In this document: positions 48,001 through 57,745 of the stretch, piece by piece
Layout: each line of letters opens with the position of its first letter
Position numbering within the stretch: position 1 is the first letter of the stretch
Assembly: GCA_964006375.1 (NCBI GenBank)
Contig: OZ023262.1
Location: forward strand, 55,441,366 to 55,505,365
DNA length: 64,000 nucleotides
Reading direction: 5' to 3'
DNA from: Tillus elongatus
Lineage: Eukaryota; Arthropoda; Insecta; Coleoptera; Cleridae
Notes under the pieces: model-generated
Databases searched by the model: none
What the model saw: the letters and a program-made list of their open reading frames with translations, nothing else
What the model was told of the DNA's origin: nothing
Position numbers and translations under genes: made by a program

Positions 48001-50254
48001 AAAACGAAATCTTCTTTCGGAATTGGCAAGAATTTATGACCCCCTGGGTTTTTTGTCTCCTGTTACCCTGTTGGCAAAATATCTTATGCAGTGCTTGTGG
48101 GAGCAAAAAGTGGGATGGGATGATAAGCCCTCAAAGGATATTGTTGGTCAGTGGTCTCAGTATAAATCACAACTCAGTGCGCTAGCAGGTTTATCAATTC
48201 CCAGAGGCGTAAAACACGATAATATCATCAGTACAGAACTCCATGGGTTCTGTGATGCATCGGAGCGAGGGTATGCTGCAGTTGTTTACTTAAGACAAGT
48301 ATCAGAGGAGGGTCAAGTTTGGATCAATTTTCTGTGTGCCAAGTCCAAGGTATCACCTTTAAAAAGAATATCGATTCCACGTCTCGAATTGTGTGGGTGT
48401 TTATTGTTGGCAAAGCTTCTGGAATTTGTGTGTCGGGTGTATGAAGGTCGTTTTGAGTTTAACTCTATGTATGCTTGGTCAGACTCTATGGTGGCACTTG
48501 TCTGGATAAAATCATCTTCCAATAGGTGGAAGACCTTTATTGGGAATCGAGTAGCAAGCATACAAGAGAAGATTCCTCCAGAGTCATGGCATCACGTAAG
48601 TGGACAAGAAAACCCAGCTGATTGTGCATCGAGAGGCATGTTACCTTCTGGGTTTTGTGAGCATCCACTATGGTGGGCGGGACCCGCCTGGCTAAAATTG
48701 GCAAGAGAAAATTGGCCCAAGTCGTTGCGTTTTGAGCCGCCAGAAGAGTGCCTGGCGGAGCAACGAACTCTCCCCGTACTAGTTACTTTGGCAAATGAGG
48801 AGTGGCTCAGTAAACTTTTGAATCGCTTTTCGCATCTACGGAAAATTCAGGGTGTTGTTGTATATTGTCAGCGGTTTGTGCGAAATTGTAGGGTGTCTCC
48901 ATCTGACCGAACTACTGCATCTCTGACAGCCACCGAATTACAGGAGGCGCTTCATATGCTTATCAAATGTGCTCAAGGTGAAGTATTTCAAAGGGAAATA
49001 GCATCCTTGGTTAAAGGTGAGAGGTGTGCGAGGGCAATAAATAAGTTAGCCCCCTTTCTGGATACAGAGGGTATCCTCAGGGTGGGCGGTCGCCTTCGTC
49101 AAGCTGATGTTCCAGTTGAAGTGAAACACCCTATATTGTTGCCCCGCTCACATCGTCTCACCGAGTTAATCATTGCACACACACACCATGTCAATCTTCA
49201 TCCTGGTCCTCGCACATTGCTTCATTTGCTTTCGCAACAGTTTTGGATTTTGTCCCCTCGGAGAGCTATTCATCATGTTTTGTCAAGGTGCTATCGTTGC
49301 TTTCGAGTGAATCCTACTCCCATGGCACCGATGATGTCTGATTTTCCAGTTGCCAGGGTTTCTCAGTTGAAGCCGTTTTCACACAGCGGAGTTGATTTTG
49401 CAGGTCCAGTTTTTCTGACACAGGGCAGATATCGAGGTGTCCGAAAGGTGAAAGCATATATTTGTTTGTTTGTGTGCATGGCAACGAAGGCCCTCCATTT
49501 GGAAGTAGTGTCTGATCTTTCAGCTGAAGCCTTCTTGGCAGCTCTTCGGAGGTTTGTGGCTCGCAGAGGAAGATGTGACAATTTGTATAGCGATAGAGGT
49601 ACCAACTTCGTCGGCTCAAATAAGCAGCTCTTAAACTATGCAAAGGGGGCAGCAGATGCTTGTACCATTAAGTGGCATTTCAACCCCCCATCAGCTCCGC
49701 ATTTTGGAGGTCTGTGGGAGGCAGGAGTGCGCTCAGTCAAGACTCATTTGCGAAGGGTGATCGGTTTGCAGATTCTGACCTTTGAGGAAATGTCCACGTT
49801 GCTTGCTCAAGTGGAATCAGTTTTGAATTCTCGACCATTGTGTAGTGCGAGTACTGATCCAAATGATCTGTTAGCCCTATCCCCAGGACATTTTCTTACA
49901 ATGGAACCGTTAGGTGCTCCTCCTGATGCTGATTTAACTTTGTTAAGTATGAATCGCTTGTCACGCTGGCAGCTGGTGCAAAGGATCCACCAGGACTTTT
50001 GGCGCCGCTGGAAGAACGAATACCTGCATACACTGCAGCAGCGTGGTAAGTGGGATACTGTGCAAACGTCCCCCCCGATCGGAGCTTTAGTTGTGATTAA
50101 AGATGAGACTTCGTCACCTCTTGTTTGGAAGCTGGGACGCATTATGCAACTATACCCAGGCCGTGATGGTATAGCTCGGGTAGCTCAAGTTCGCACTAGT
50201 AGTGGCACTTTTGATAGGCCTCTGACGAAGTTATGTCTGTTGCCATCGCAGTAA
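45038..50254 (+). CDS. BEL/Pao gag-pol polyprotein
   Basis: 1,738 residues, uninterrupted. A gag region (DUF1759-like, about residues 160-300, with KIEMPKFDGNWKNWPTFYD) is followed by zinc motifs CAYCKEEHPMLKC and CFNCLSNSHASREC. The protease has ALLDCASEANFI, an unusual DCA in place of the common D(S/T)G. RT: LRVVFDASSKS, YGVSSSPHMA and LYVDDVVSG (YVDD). RNase H: GFCDASERGYAAVVY and SDSMVALVW. Integrase: an H2C2 finger near HHVNLHPGPRTL, DFAGPV, YSDRGTNFVGSN and HFGGLWEAG. The C-terminus is DUF5641-like (LSRWQLVQRIHQDFW). The start ATG at 45038 follows the leader. Confidence 0.93.
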   Translation: MELIQLKNKRESVYRRVEAILHVAQQVKIDAVVDLDRLNRFEVRFEALNELVNLFDSLHLDIVSVVDRSELESEHEMQNKFDELQYSIKTIYRELRGYANKAAENQARSVFHGSSKSSRASSKSRCSVKSSNARSLSEKEVTNANAIMSTSNLNRHLRLPKIEMPKFDGNWKNWPTFYDLFKTMIHENESLSDIEKFQYLSASLVKDAAGLIKNLPLTGSNYGIAFKSLVSRYHNTRVLLTNYWQGIVQAPKANSESASSLRTLLSVFSENLEALKQFEHDMWDFTKFNMLLQKVDMSLKQKFELEFCESDIPSFSSLCRFLEKQCKAMETTALTSNYVTNRRQHVSATTARPASSFVTSTKLVCAYCKEEHPMLKCDGFLSLSSHKRYTFAKKNNLCFNCLSNSHASRECKSSSCRVCNKHHHTLLHFPKAPASGDESDSNKPPVEEPQGAEQLRVLASVVKREQSVLLATIMLLVRDKNGKVRICRALLDCASEANFISQQCVEKLGLNTSSRSVMVQGLNQMSSLASQGTLKCRVESIYEPTKLELDMIVIPNICSKIPSAKIEQCHWQHIQNLELADSEFGIPGDIDILLGTDVYAHVVRPGIKRGPRGAPVAINTVFGWVLMGSVEQSKSHSVVNSLCTLVDLDHTLKQFWSLEQVPQGLVMSPEDKKCEEIFKKTQHRNSAGRYILNMPFREGTPCLGESFSVALRRFYSLEARLSRDPALHKSYSEFIRDYYESGHMSLVSDVAVEPSDAYYIPHHCVLRPHSLSTKLRVVFDASSKSTNGVSLNDTLLVGAKLQTDIATVLLKFRSNKIAFTADIRQMYRQILVVDNHRDYQRILWRFSKGEPVQKYRLNTVTYGVSSSPHMAIRTMMQLCDDEESSFPLAAKLVRSDLYVDDVVSGVDSLSEAFELQRQLIGLFAKGGFELKKWASNNSKLLSTVSADSQQPRSLDLNDPSVLKILGLQWCPIGDTFSFNVEPIDRPCTKRNLLSELARIYDPLGFLSPVTLLAKYLMQCLWEQKVGWDDKPSKDIVGQWSQYKSQLSALAGLSIPRGVKHDNIISTELHGFCDASERGYAAVVYLRQVSEEGQVWINFLCAKSKVSPLKRISIPRLELCGCLLLAKLLEFVCRVYEGRFEFNSMYAWSDSMVALVWIKSSSNRWKTFIGNRVASIQEKIPPESWHHVSGQENPADCASRGMLPSGFCEHPLWWAGPAWLKLARENWPKSLRFEPPEECLAEQRTLPVLVTLANEEWLSKLLNRFSHLRKIQGVVVYCQRFVRNCRVSPSDRTTASLTATELQEALHMLIKCAQGEVFQREIASLVKGERCARAINKLAPFLDTEGILRVGGRLRQADVPVEVKHPILLPRSHRLTELIIAHTHHVNLHPGPRTLLHLLSQQFWILSPRRAIHHVLSRCYRCFRVNPTPMAPMMSDFPVARVSQLKPFSHSGVDFAGPVFLTQGRYRGVRKVKAYICLFVCMATKALHLEVVSDLSAEAFLAALRRFVARRGRCDNLYSDRGTNFVGSNKQLLNYAKGAADACTIKWHFNPPSAPHFGGLWEAGVRSVKTHLRRVIGLQILTFEEMSTLLAQVESVLNSRPLCSASTDPNDLLALSPGHFLTMEPLGAPPDADLTLLSMNRLSRWQLVQRIHQDFWRRWKNEYLHTLQQRGKWDTVQTSPPIGALVVIKDETSSPLVWKLGRIMQLYPGRDGIARVAQVRTSSGTFDRPLTKLCLLPSQ

Positions 50255-50390
50255 TACGTCTGCCTTGAAATTTTTTGTACAGTTAATTATAAATCCAATA
50301 GCTTCAGTTTTTTGTTTTTTGTGCTTATTGTAAATTTTTGTTTTGTTTGTTTATTTGAGAAACAATATAATTGTGAAAATAAATCCTTAT

Positions 50391-50404
50391 TTTGGTGGGC
50401 GGAA
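50391..50404 (+). other. Polypurine tract of BEL/Pao
   Basis: TTGGTGGGCGGAA directly precedes the 3' LTR, as expected for the plus-strand primer. Confidence 0.65.
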
Positions 50405-50824
50405 TGTTCATGCTCGTTGTTCTGTCACTTTTAAATTCAAATGTCGCGCGCTACACTGACATAGAGTAAGTGTTACTAATGGTTTCCGCCAGAAGACCAG
50501 AGAGGGGGAAGAAGAATGAGAGAAGGGAGAGAAGCTTGCATCCCTCTGCCACTTGTTTTTGAGTCCTTGAAGAGGCAAGAGGTCTCGAGAAAGCGAATTG
50601 CTTTCAACCCCTTGAAGAGACACGAGGTCTCTAAATATCCATTTTGTTTGTAAGTCCTTTGGGAGACACGAGGTCCCTAGAGGTGTTGTGTGTGAATACA
50701 GAAAAACGAAGCTTATGTTCCTGCATTATTGGAGAATAAAGGTAGGTAACTTTGCTTATTGTCAGTGCCCTATTTGTTCTGTTTTTTTTTGTTATTCATT
50801 ATAAAATAAATACACGTGGTATTT

Positions 50825-50827
<3 letters not shown>
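50405..50827 (+). repeat. BEL/Pao 3' LTR
   Basis: Identical to the 5' LTR apart from one T in a homopolymer, as read by eye. Directly followed by (TA)n. Confidence 0.92.
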
Positions 50828-50906
<79 letters not shown>

Positions 50907-50965
50907 GTGTGTGTTTTTTTTTGACAATTCTTACAGCGGGTTGCCTCTCGATTTTGAAGATGTGT

Positions 50966-51367
50966 TAAACCTTGAATGGCATATAACAACAGTCAATGAA
51001 GCAATGTTTGTTGCAAATTGCTTATGAGAAATAAAAATGTAATGTGGTGTATTGACCCGTTCCAACACCACCTTGACCCAATAATTGTCATATAGACTGG
51101 GGGGTTAGGGTCGCCGGGACGTTTTTTTAGTGTGGTTGGCAAGACATCACAAAAAGTATTTCTATCATTAATTCGTGGATTAGGCCTCCTGGGGATACCA
51201 CACTAAAAAACGTCCCGGCGACCCTAACCCCCCAGTCTATATGACAATTATTGGGTCAAGGTGGTGTTGGAACGGGTCAATACACCACATTACATTTTTG
51301 TTTCTCATAAGCAATTTGCAACAAACATTGCTTCATTGACTGTTGTTATATGCCATTCAAGGTTAAA
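50966..51367. mobile_element. Foldback element with 170-bp arms
   Basis: Positions 50966-51135 pair with 51198-51367 around a 62-bp loop. I found one substitution (ATAAAAATG versus ACAAAAATG) and a one-base difference in a T/A run. The centre of each arm is CGCCGGGACG-rich with TAACCCCCC. No frame. Confidence 0.85.
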
Positions 51368-51544
51368 ATGTGATTTTTAAATTATTAAGGCAAGTTAATG
51401 TCTCAGAATGTGTATATATGCCTGCATGCATACTGCTTTGAAACTCTTAAGATATATTTCATATTTAGCCAGGCGAAAATGCAAAATGCGTCCCTCCATC
51501 TAAAACAAAAACAAACACTTCGAAAGCCATTTTCATGTTATTTC

Positions 51545-51925
51545 ATCATCGACAGTTGTCAGTAGAAATTGCTTCATTACCATGAAACATTTCGACTTTT
51601 CAAAATAATATGTTGGATACCGTCTGCTATTAGCATATACGGTTGGATTTATCATCGGCAATTCGCAACGGAAATTGCTTCATTCACTTTTCATACTCAT
51701 TTAAGGTTGGAAACTAAAATATAAACAAACACTTCGAAGGGAAACCCATGTAGAGCCATTTTCTCGGTTATGTTTATCATCGACAGTTGTCAGTAGAAAT
51801 TGCTTCTTTACAATGAAACAGTGTGACTTTTCAAAATAATATATTGGATACTGTTTGCTAATAGCATATACAGTTGGATTTATCATCGGCAATTTGCAAC
51901 TGAAATTGCTTCATTGACTTTACTA
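51545..51925. repeat. Two-copy tandem repeat, period about 231 bp
   Basis: CGACAGTTGTCAGTAGAAATTGC starts at 51550 and 51781, followed by AAAATAATATRTTGGATAC and TTTATCATCGGCAATT. The second copy is cut by a SINE at about 51925. Confidence 0.7.
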
Positions 51926-52176
51926 AAGTGATTCATTCACCTCACTGTCCGGGAAATTTGGGTCTTTAACATGCCCAACATCGCATGGACACGGGACCGA
52001 CGGCTTTACGCCACCTGGGAAGGGCGGAACGTTCAGATTACCTTGCTCAATCACAATGGCACAACCTCTGTTGATGTTACTGATGTACTTAAAAAGGGAG
52101 AGGGGAAATCTGGGATCGAACCCAGTACCTTTGGGTCCAGAGGCCCACGTTTTTTCCCCTGGACCACCATGGCTAA
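51926..52176 (-). mobile_element. tRNA-related SINE, copy 4 (diverged)
   Basis: Minus strand, with an A box-like TGGTCCAGGGG and B box GGTTCGATCCC, then the family body (TAAAGCCGTCGGTCCCGTG) to CCTCACTGTCC. It is about 100 bases shorter than copies 1-3, with several internal deletions. Confidence 0.7.
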
Positions 52177-52433
52177 AAATTAACTTTCTCCATTTCCGTT
52201 TTCCTACTGCTTTCCGCAAAGTATGTCGATTTATGTAGATGACGCCATATTATAATTTATTTACATTATACAAACATTTGTTCACCCCTTGATTTCCTTC
52301 TATATTTCTATATTTAAAATGACCCTTGGTAATACTCATCTGGCAACAGTGCATATCGTCCAGTGTCCACTTCTGCGTTCCGATTCCACCCGAATTGTTT
52401 GTTTACTACTGAGGTGTCTACAAGACAGGGTTA

Positions 52434-52700
<267 letters not shown>

Positions 52701-52724
52701 AAGCAAAATATTTTGTGTGGCTAA

Positions 52725-53564
52725 TAGAGGTGTGCGAAGCTTCGAAATTTCGAACCGAACCCGAACTCGAACCGAATCTTCGGTTCGAAAATATGTTCGC
52801 ACTAGCGATGTTGAAATTGTTCGAAGTTCGAAATTTGTAATTCTCCAAAATAGTTCGAAGTTCGTTGCTCAAAAATACTTCGAAATTTAACTTTACAGGC
52901 ATTGAATGCTGCCAAAGATAGCGAAGTTGCGGCCCTGTTAACTCGGTAGCGGCGCTTCAAACTCGTTATCGGTCTCATTGAGTGGATAGCATAATTTTAG
53001 AAGATTCCACTCATGCATATTTTTGACAGTTGGTGGGCACATTGAGACACGACGGAGCCATTTAGCAATAACAGAATTATTTTTCTTATATATCCTAGCC
53101 TCCCAACACTTTTTTCAGTAACAGCATTATGATGGCGGTGTTCAAAAGCGATCAGTAACGTAAATTTTCGGAATTTATGAGGATAATTGCAGATTGACTT
53201 TGGAAAACACTGGTTTCAACACGATTTATTTCACCATAAGCCAAAACGATCAGCACCAAAAGCCATTTTCACCGAATCAACCTGCAAATTTGCCGAACTC
53301 TTCCTTTTTATTAAAAGAATGTGAATCTTCCACATATAAAATATTGTATGGTACAATATTCCTCAATTTTGTGTTTAAGGAAATGATATATGAACACTGA
53401 AGAATTTTGGGTAGTTCGATGTTCGATTTTAAATTTCTAAGAAGTTCGAAGTTCGACTGTGAACCTTAGACATACTATTTCGGAGGTTCGAAGTTCGAGG
53501 CAACATATTTGCTTGGGTTCGTTCATATTTCGGTTCGAAGAAAACATGGGTTCGCACACCTCTA
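52725..53564. mobile_element. hAT-type MITE
   Basis: 840 bp with inverted ends TAGAGGTGTGCGAA and TTCGCACACCTCTA and a perfect 8-bp target duplication, GTGGCTAA, at 52717-52724 and 53565-53572. An 8-bp duplication is characteristic of hAT. The ends are rich in TTCGAA repeats. No transposase. A decayed relative lies at 58798-59060. Confidence 0.85.
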
Positions 53565-53679
53565 GTGGCTAACAAAATCCACTGTATGTTGCAAACAAAG
53601 GCTAAGTTTTTTGGCGCAAAAGGGTCAAGAAATGCCAATAAAAAAAATTACTGAGAATTTTATAACTTTTCCTCTTAAA

Positions 53680-54322
53680 GTGTCAAAGTGGCGATTTGAA
53701 ACGTCAAAATTGGCAACTTTGAGGCAAAGAACCTAACGCTAATATGGGCTATGTAGAGAAAATGTCGCAAGAAGTGTGTTTTCCAAGTCCTTAAGTTTCA
53801 GCTTCAACTGTCGTTTTACTAAAATATTTCCAGAAAATCGTTTCAAGAATTGGGATACAGCATTTATACCAATAGAAATCGAAGTACAACACAAATGATG
53901 CATTCAAAGAGGTTTTCGTTGATATTATTTCATACAAAAATCTAGATGCTGTATATAGGCGCTCTCAAATAGTAATTGAATTTTTTTTTTAAATCACACT
54001 CTGGTAACTCAATTGTTTCAAATATAACAGTCTGTATTTTGTGTTTCAGATGTGAAGGGCATAATAATAAATGTTTAATAAGTTATTTTTAAAAAATGTT
54101 TTCGGATTTTCGTGAAAAAATTGTTTGTAAATTTTTACGCAAAAAACTTTTTCTGGAGTTTTGTCGAAAAACTTATTTGACTAAATATGGTACATTGTTT
54201 CTACTATACAGGTTAGACTGGTAACCAAATTTGATGCCTGCTTTAATTTTTTAAAAAAGACATACTTGCTATTAAAAACATTTTAATGAAAATTCACTAC
54301 CATAACGCACTTGCTGCGTCCA
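53680..54322 (-). mobile_element. HINE-like element 5' part
   Basis: Ends at CCATAACGCACTTGCTGCGTC near 54321 and shares internal sequence with 1-300, 2440-2720 and 17230-17430. With the piece at 52435 it makes an inverted HINE pair separated by the hAT MITE. Confidence 0.55.
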
Positions 54323-54495
54323 GACTTTTGATATAACTGTTAAGAATAAGCAATTTTTGTTTTGTTTTATGTTGTTATATGTAATATGGTGATGTTCTCT
54401 CTGTTTAAATAAACGTGTCGGTATGTGCAACTTAGAAGGGCTGCATTTCAAAGGGTGAATGTCTAATACCACATGTAAAAGAAAATTGCTCCTAC

Positions 54496-54719
54496 CTTTT
54501 CCTTTTCCTTTTTCTTTTTCTCTTTCTCTTTCTTAACGGACCCTGAGGTGGGTGTTCCTTCACTATCACTATTAAAGCTCCGATTTAACGGACTGGGACT
54601 ACGTTTTGAACTAAGCAGTTCCATGTGAACATTGGAGGAGGTCACACTTGTGCTGTCGTCATAAGCAGTGCTATTGCTATAGTCTAAAGTTTGACTAACA
54701 ACTGATACATCTTCTCCAC
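54496..54719 (-). CDS. Lysine-rich protein, internal coding exon
   Basis: 224 nt with acceptor TTTTTTTCTAG and donor GTAGGAGC. It is in phase with 59081 on one side (split Gly codon) and with 37549 on the other. It encodes a serine-rich stretch (VTSSNVHMELLSSKRSPSPL, FNSDSEGTPTSGS) followed by alternating KEKEKKKKEKEK. SP and SDSEG sites suggest phosphorylation (inference). No domain is recognised. Confidence 0.7.
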
Positions 54720-55042
54720 CTAGAAAAAAAGTAGAAGTTTAGTCTACAATGTTTATTTTACGATTAATAAATAATAAAAAATCAAGTTTTTTATTATTTT
54801 CATTAGTAAATTTATTTGCTAAAACATGGTTTATTATTTGCCAAGTTTTTCGTTCATCTCCATTGTACCCTCCAATTTATTTTGAACAAATTCTTTCTTT
54901 AAAGATTTCTTTATATCATTGTACCTATTCTTTATTTTAGTGAATTTTCATTAAGGAAACAGGTATGTGAAAACTGGAACCTGTGATGAGCACTAATAAG
55001 TACACTTGGAGAACACCCAAATCACCACAACACATATTTCAG

Positions 55043-55086
55043 AGACCTTATGATCGTTTCGTTGACAATGTCAACATCTTCCGAGG
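55043..55086 (-). ncRNA. Hammerhead-like motif, decayed
   Basis: Minus strand: CGGAAGA in place of CUGANGA, one extra T, GTTGAC-ATT-GTCAAC stem, GAAA, CGATCATA and AGG. The core U4 change should prevent cleavage. Confidence 0.35.
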
Positions 55087-55325
55087 AAGATAAATTCTAA
55101 AATAAAAAACTAGCTCCCGTGTATTTATATCGCGTCAAAGTAAACGAACTAGTCCGAAGTAAAGTTATCGTCCAAGAACGATCGTTATTGTGTAATAAAA
55201 GTAAGAGGTCTAAGACCTGCTTTAATCTTCTGGTCGACAAATTTATGACCCTTATCTAATATAGGTCCAAACGACCAGAGTTATTCAAGGGAACAGCACG
55301 TTTTCTTTCGATCTAGAAATTTACT

Positions 55326-55787
55326 ATGTGGAACGTGGAACCACGAATCACAAAGAGCTTGGAAAGTATTTTTAAGAAAGCAGATTTACATTTGACGTTT
55401 TCGACGAAAAGCAATTTAAAAAATTTGTTGGGTAATACGAAAGACAAAGACAAAGTCACGGAAATGTCCGGCATTTATGAGATTAGTTACAAAGATTGTG
55501 ATCTTAAATACGTGGGCCAAACTAGGAGAAACATAGCCACCAGATTTCGTGAACATCTCGCACAGTTACGATATGGTACGGTGGACAAATCATGTGTGGC
55601 ACAACATATATGGGATAATAATCACCACATTGACAAAGAAAATTTAAAACTTGTCAAAAATGTTAGACATCAAACTATGCTTGATTCATTAGAAAGTATT
55701 TTTATATTAAAGTCTATTAAGAACAAAACTTCATTGAATCGTGCGGCACCTTTAATTTCAAGTCCTTTATTTTCTCTTTGCATTTGA
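55326..55787 (+). pseudogene. Penelope GIY-YIG endonuclease, 5'-truncated ORF
   Basis: 153 codons. The frame begins at the edge of the terminal repeat with RITKSLESIFKKADLHL, then GIYEISYKDCDLKYVGQTRR (the GIY and YVG motifs), IATRFREHLAQLRYGTVD, AQHIWDNNHHIDKENLKL and LDSLESIFI. This is the complete C-terminal GIY-YIG domain of Penelope-like retroelements. The reverse-transcriptase domain is missing, so it is a 5'-truncated copy. Confidence 0.88.
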
Positions 55788-56365
55788 CCGCTCAAACACT
55801 CCCAATTTGTCTGGTAGAATAATAAATTACTGTCAATAACTCGGCCGGTTTATACATATACTAATCTCTTTGTTTGTCTCGACTTAAAGACCCTTTCAAT
55901 TTGTTGTATCTATTTAGTCAATATAAATACTTTCACGAAGAAATAAAATCAATATAAATATAGTTTTAATGTAGTATTTGATTCAATTATTTATTCTTTG
56001 TTAGAGTTAACATGGCGAGACAGACACTCGGGTTTCAGTTTTCTATTTAAAAGAGATGAGTTGAGTTGATGTTGTTTATCTCACCAGATGTCTTTGTCGG
56101 CATGCTCCAATATCCACATAGTAAATTTCTAGATCGAAAGAAAACGTGCTGATCCCTTGAATAACTCGGGTCGTTTGGACCTATATTAGATAAGGGTCAT
56201 AAATTTGTCGACCAGAAGATTAAAGCAGGTCTTAGACCTCTTACTTTTATTACACAATAAACAAACGATCGTTCTTGGGCGACAACTTTACTTCGGACTA
56301 GTTCGTTTACTTTGACGCGATATAAATACACGGGAGCTAGTTTTTTATTTTAGAATTTTTCTTTT

Positions 56366-56407
56366 CCTCGGAAGATGTTGACATTGTCAACGAAACGATC
56401 GTAAGGT
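56366..56407 (+). ncRNA. Hammerhead-like motif, decayed (mirror of 55043)
   Basis: CCTCGGAAGATG, GTTGAC-ATT-GTCAAC, GAAA, CGATCG and TAAGG. Stem I CCT/AGG is kept, while the core has CGG in place of CUG. Confidence 0.35.
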
Positions 56408-57745
56408 CTCTGAAATATGTGTTGTGGTGATTTGGGTGTTCTCCAAGTGTACTTATAAGGAAACAGGTATAAACCATACATCAACGGTAACCAAACAAAA
56501 TAAATAACAGGCATAAAACATACTACCCGAACCAACACTCGTGAAATTTGGCCACAAATATCGCAAATGACAGACATGAAATTGAAAATTTTCCAAGTGA
56601 TTGTTATTTAACTGGGGGATTCAATCAATTTTTAAAATACACTATATTTGTAGCTTGATGAACAGCCCCAAATACAGTTTTAGGTTTAAAGTGTAGTATA
56701 ATATAGTGGAAATGTAAACAAAATTAGGTGAAGTCTCTATAAAAAAGCTTGTAAAATTGTTTCTGTTTTATCTTTAAATTTAAACATAAGACGTCATAGA
56801 AGATCGAAACAGTCATTTTGTTTCAATGGTAATTCTAATTCTGCAACTAATTGTAACATATACTTTTCATATAATATAATATATCCCGGGCATGAAGCCG
56901 GTATCAACTATCATGTAAACAAAACGTTAGTTAACGTATCCTTCGATAGCTCAGTGATAGCGTCCTTGTCTTCTACCCTGAAGGTTCCAAGATCGATTCC
57001 CGCTAAATGAATGTATGTTGTTTTATATTCTGACATTTGGAGAAACAATCGTGTAGAGATTGTACAGATTTCATATGTTTTGAACAAGATCTCATTTTTG
57101 TTTAAAATGCCTGAATAACTCTGTCAACTTTGAGTCTGAAATTATAATTTTCAGCAGATACTTTGTTATTGTTCATATTGAAAAAACTTGTTTGATTAGG
57201 TTGACTAAAACGAAATAATTCAGGCGATTAATAAAGAAAAATAACTCCTACGTTTATAATTTGGCAGATACTTTTCATTTCTAAATATGAATTAAGTTTT
57301 CCTCTGGAAACCTTTTGTACCTTTCATGAAATTTGTAATACAAGTTTCTTTTGAAAAGACACACATCTATAGATGTAGCAAAATTTAATTTTTTAGCATT
57401 ATAGAAAATTGAGTTTTGGGCATTTTTCTCAAAAGGAGTTAGAACACAAGATTTTTTTAATAACAAATATATTGATGGTAACACTTTCAAAAGAATTCTT
57501 TAAATGTTGACATACTAGGATCTCTAAAATCGATCTTCAAGGTCTGTGGAAAGTTTAAAGAATTTAACTTTACGAATATGCCGTATAATAATATTGTACA
57601 ATTCTTATGAAAATTCGCTACTATAACACACTTGCTGCGTCCCGAAATGTTCTATTATGAAAACATCTGTATAATGCCTACAACATCCAACCAAGCTTTC
57701 CTAGTAAGTTCTATCTTAAAAAAAAACATTACTTAAACCAAGGCT

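Larger units (their letters stand above)
44362..50827 (+). mobile_element. BEL/Pao LTR retrotransposon, apparently intact
   Basis: Total 6,466 bp: LTRs of 424 and 423 bp, one open frame of 1,738 codons, tRNA-Tyr-type primer site and a polypurine tract. The flanks are TA repeats, so the 5-bp target duplication is ATATA or equivalent. The LTRs appear identical except for one T in a T run, which indicates a very recent insertion. Confidence 0.92.
54967..56455 (+). mobile_element. Penelope-like element with inverted terminal repeats
   Basis: 1,489 bp flanked by a 15-bp target duplication, TAAGGAAACAGGTAT (54952-54966 and 56456-56470). The terminal repeats, about 340 bp, are in inverted orientation (near 55000-55335 and 56115-56455), as often seen in Penelope insertions. 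Only the endonuclease part of the coding region is left. Hammerhead-like motifs lie in both repeats. Confidence 0.85.
54935..57645 (-). mobile_element. Long HINE-like element interrupted by Penelope
   Basis: The left end is TTAGTGAATTTTCATTAAGG near 54938, the right end ATAACACACTTGCTGCG near 57642. Homologous to 35127-36440 in reverse. The Penelope copy at 54967-56455 splits it and a 15-bp duplication marks the break. Confidence 0.6.

Noticed and set aside
56938..57001. tRNA-Tyr-like gene starting CCTTCGATAGCTCAGT
   Set aside because: Only the first 16 bases look tRNA-like. The anticodon and T arms fail, and a diverged mirror lies in another HINE copy.
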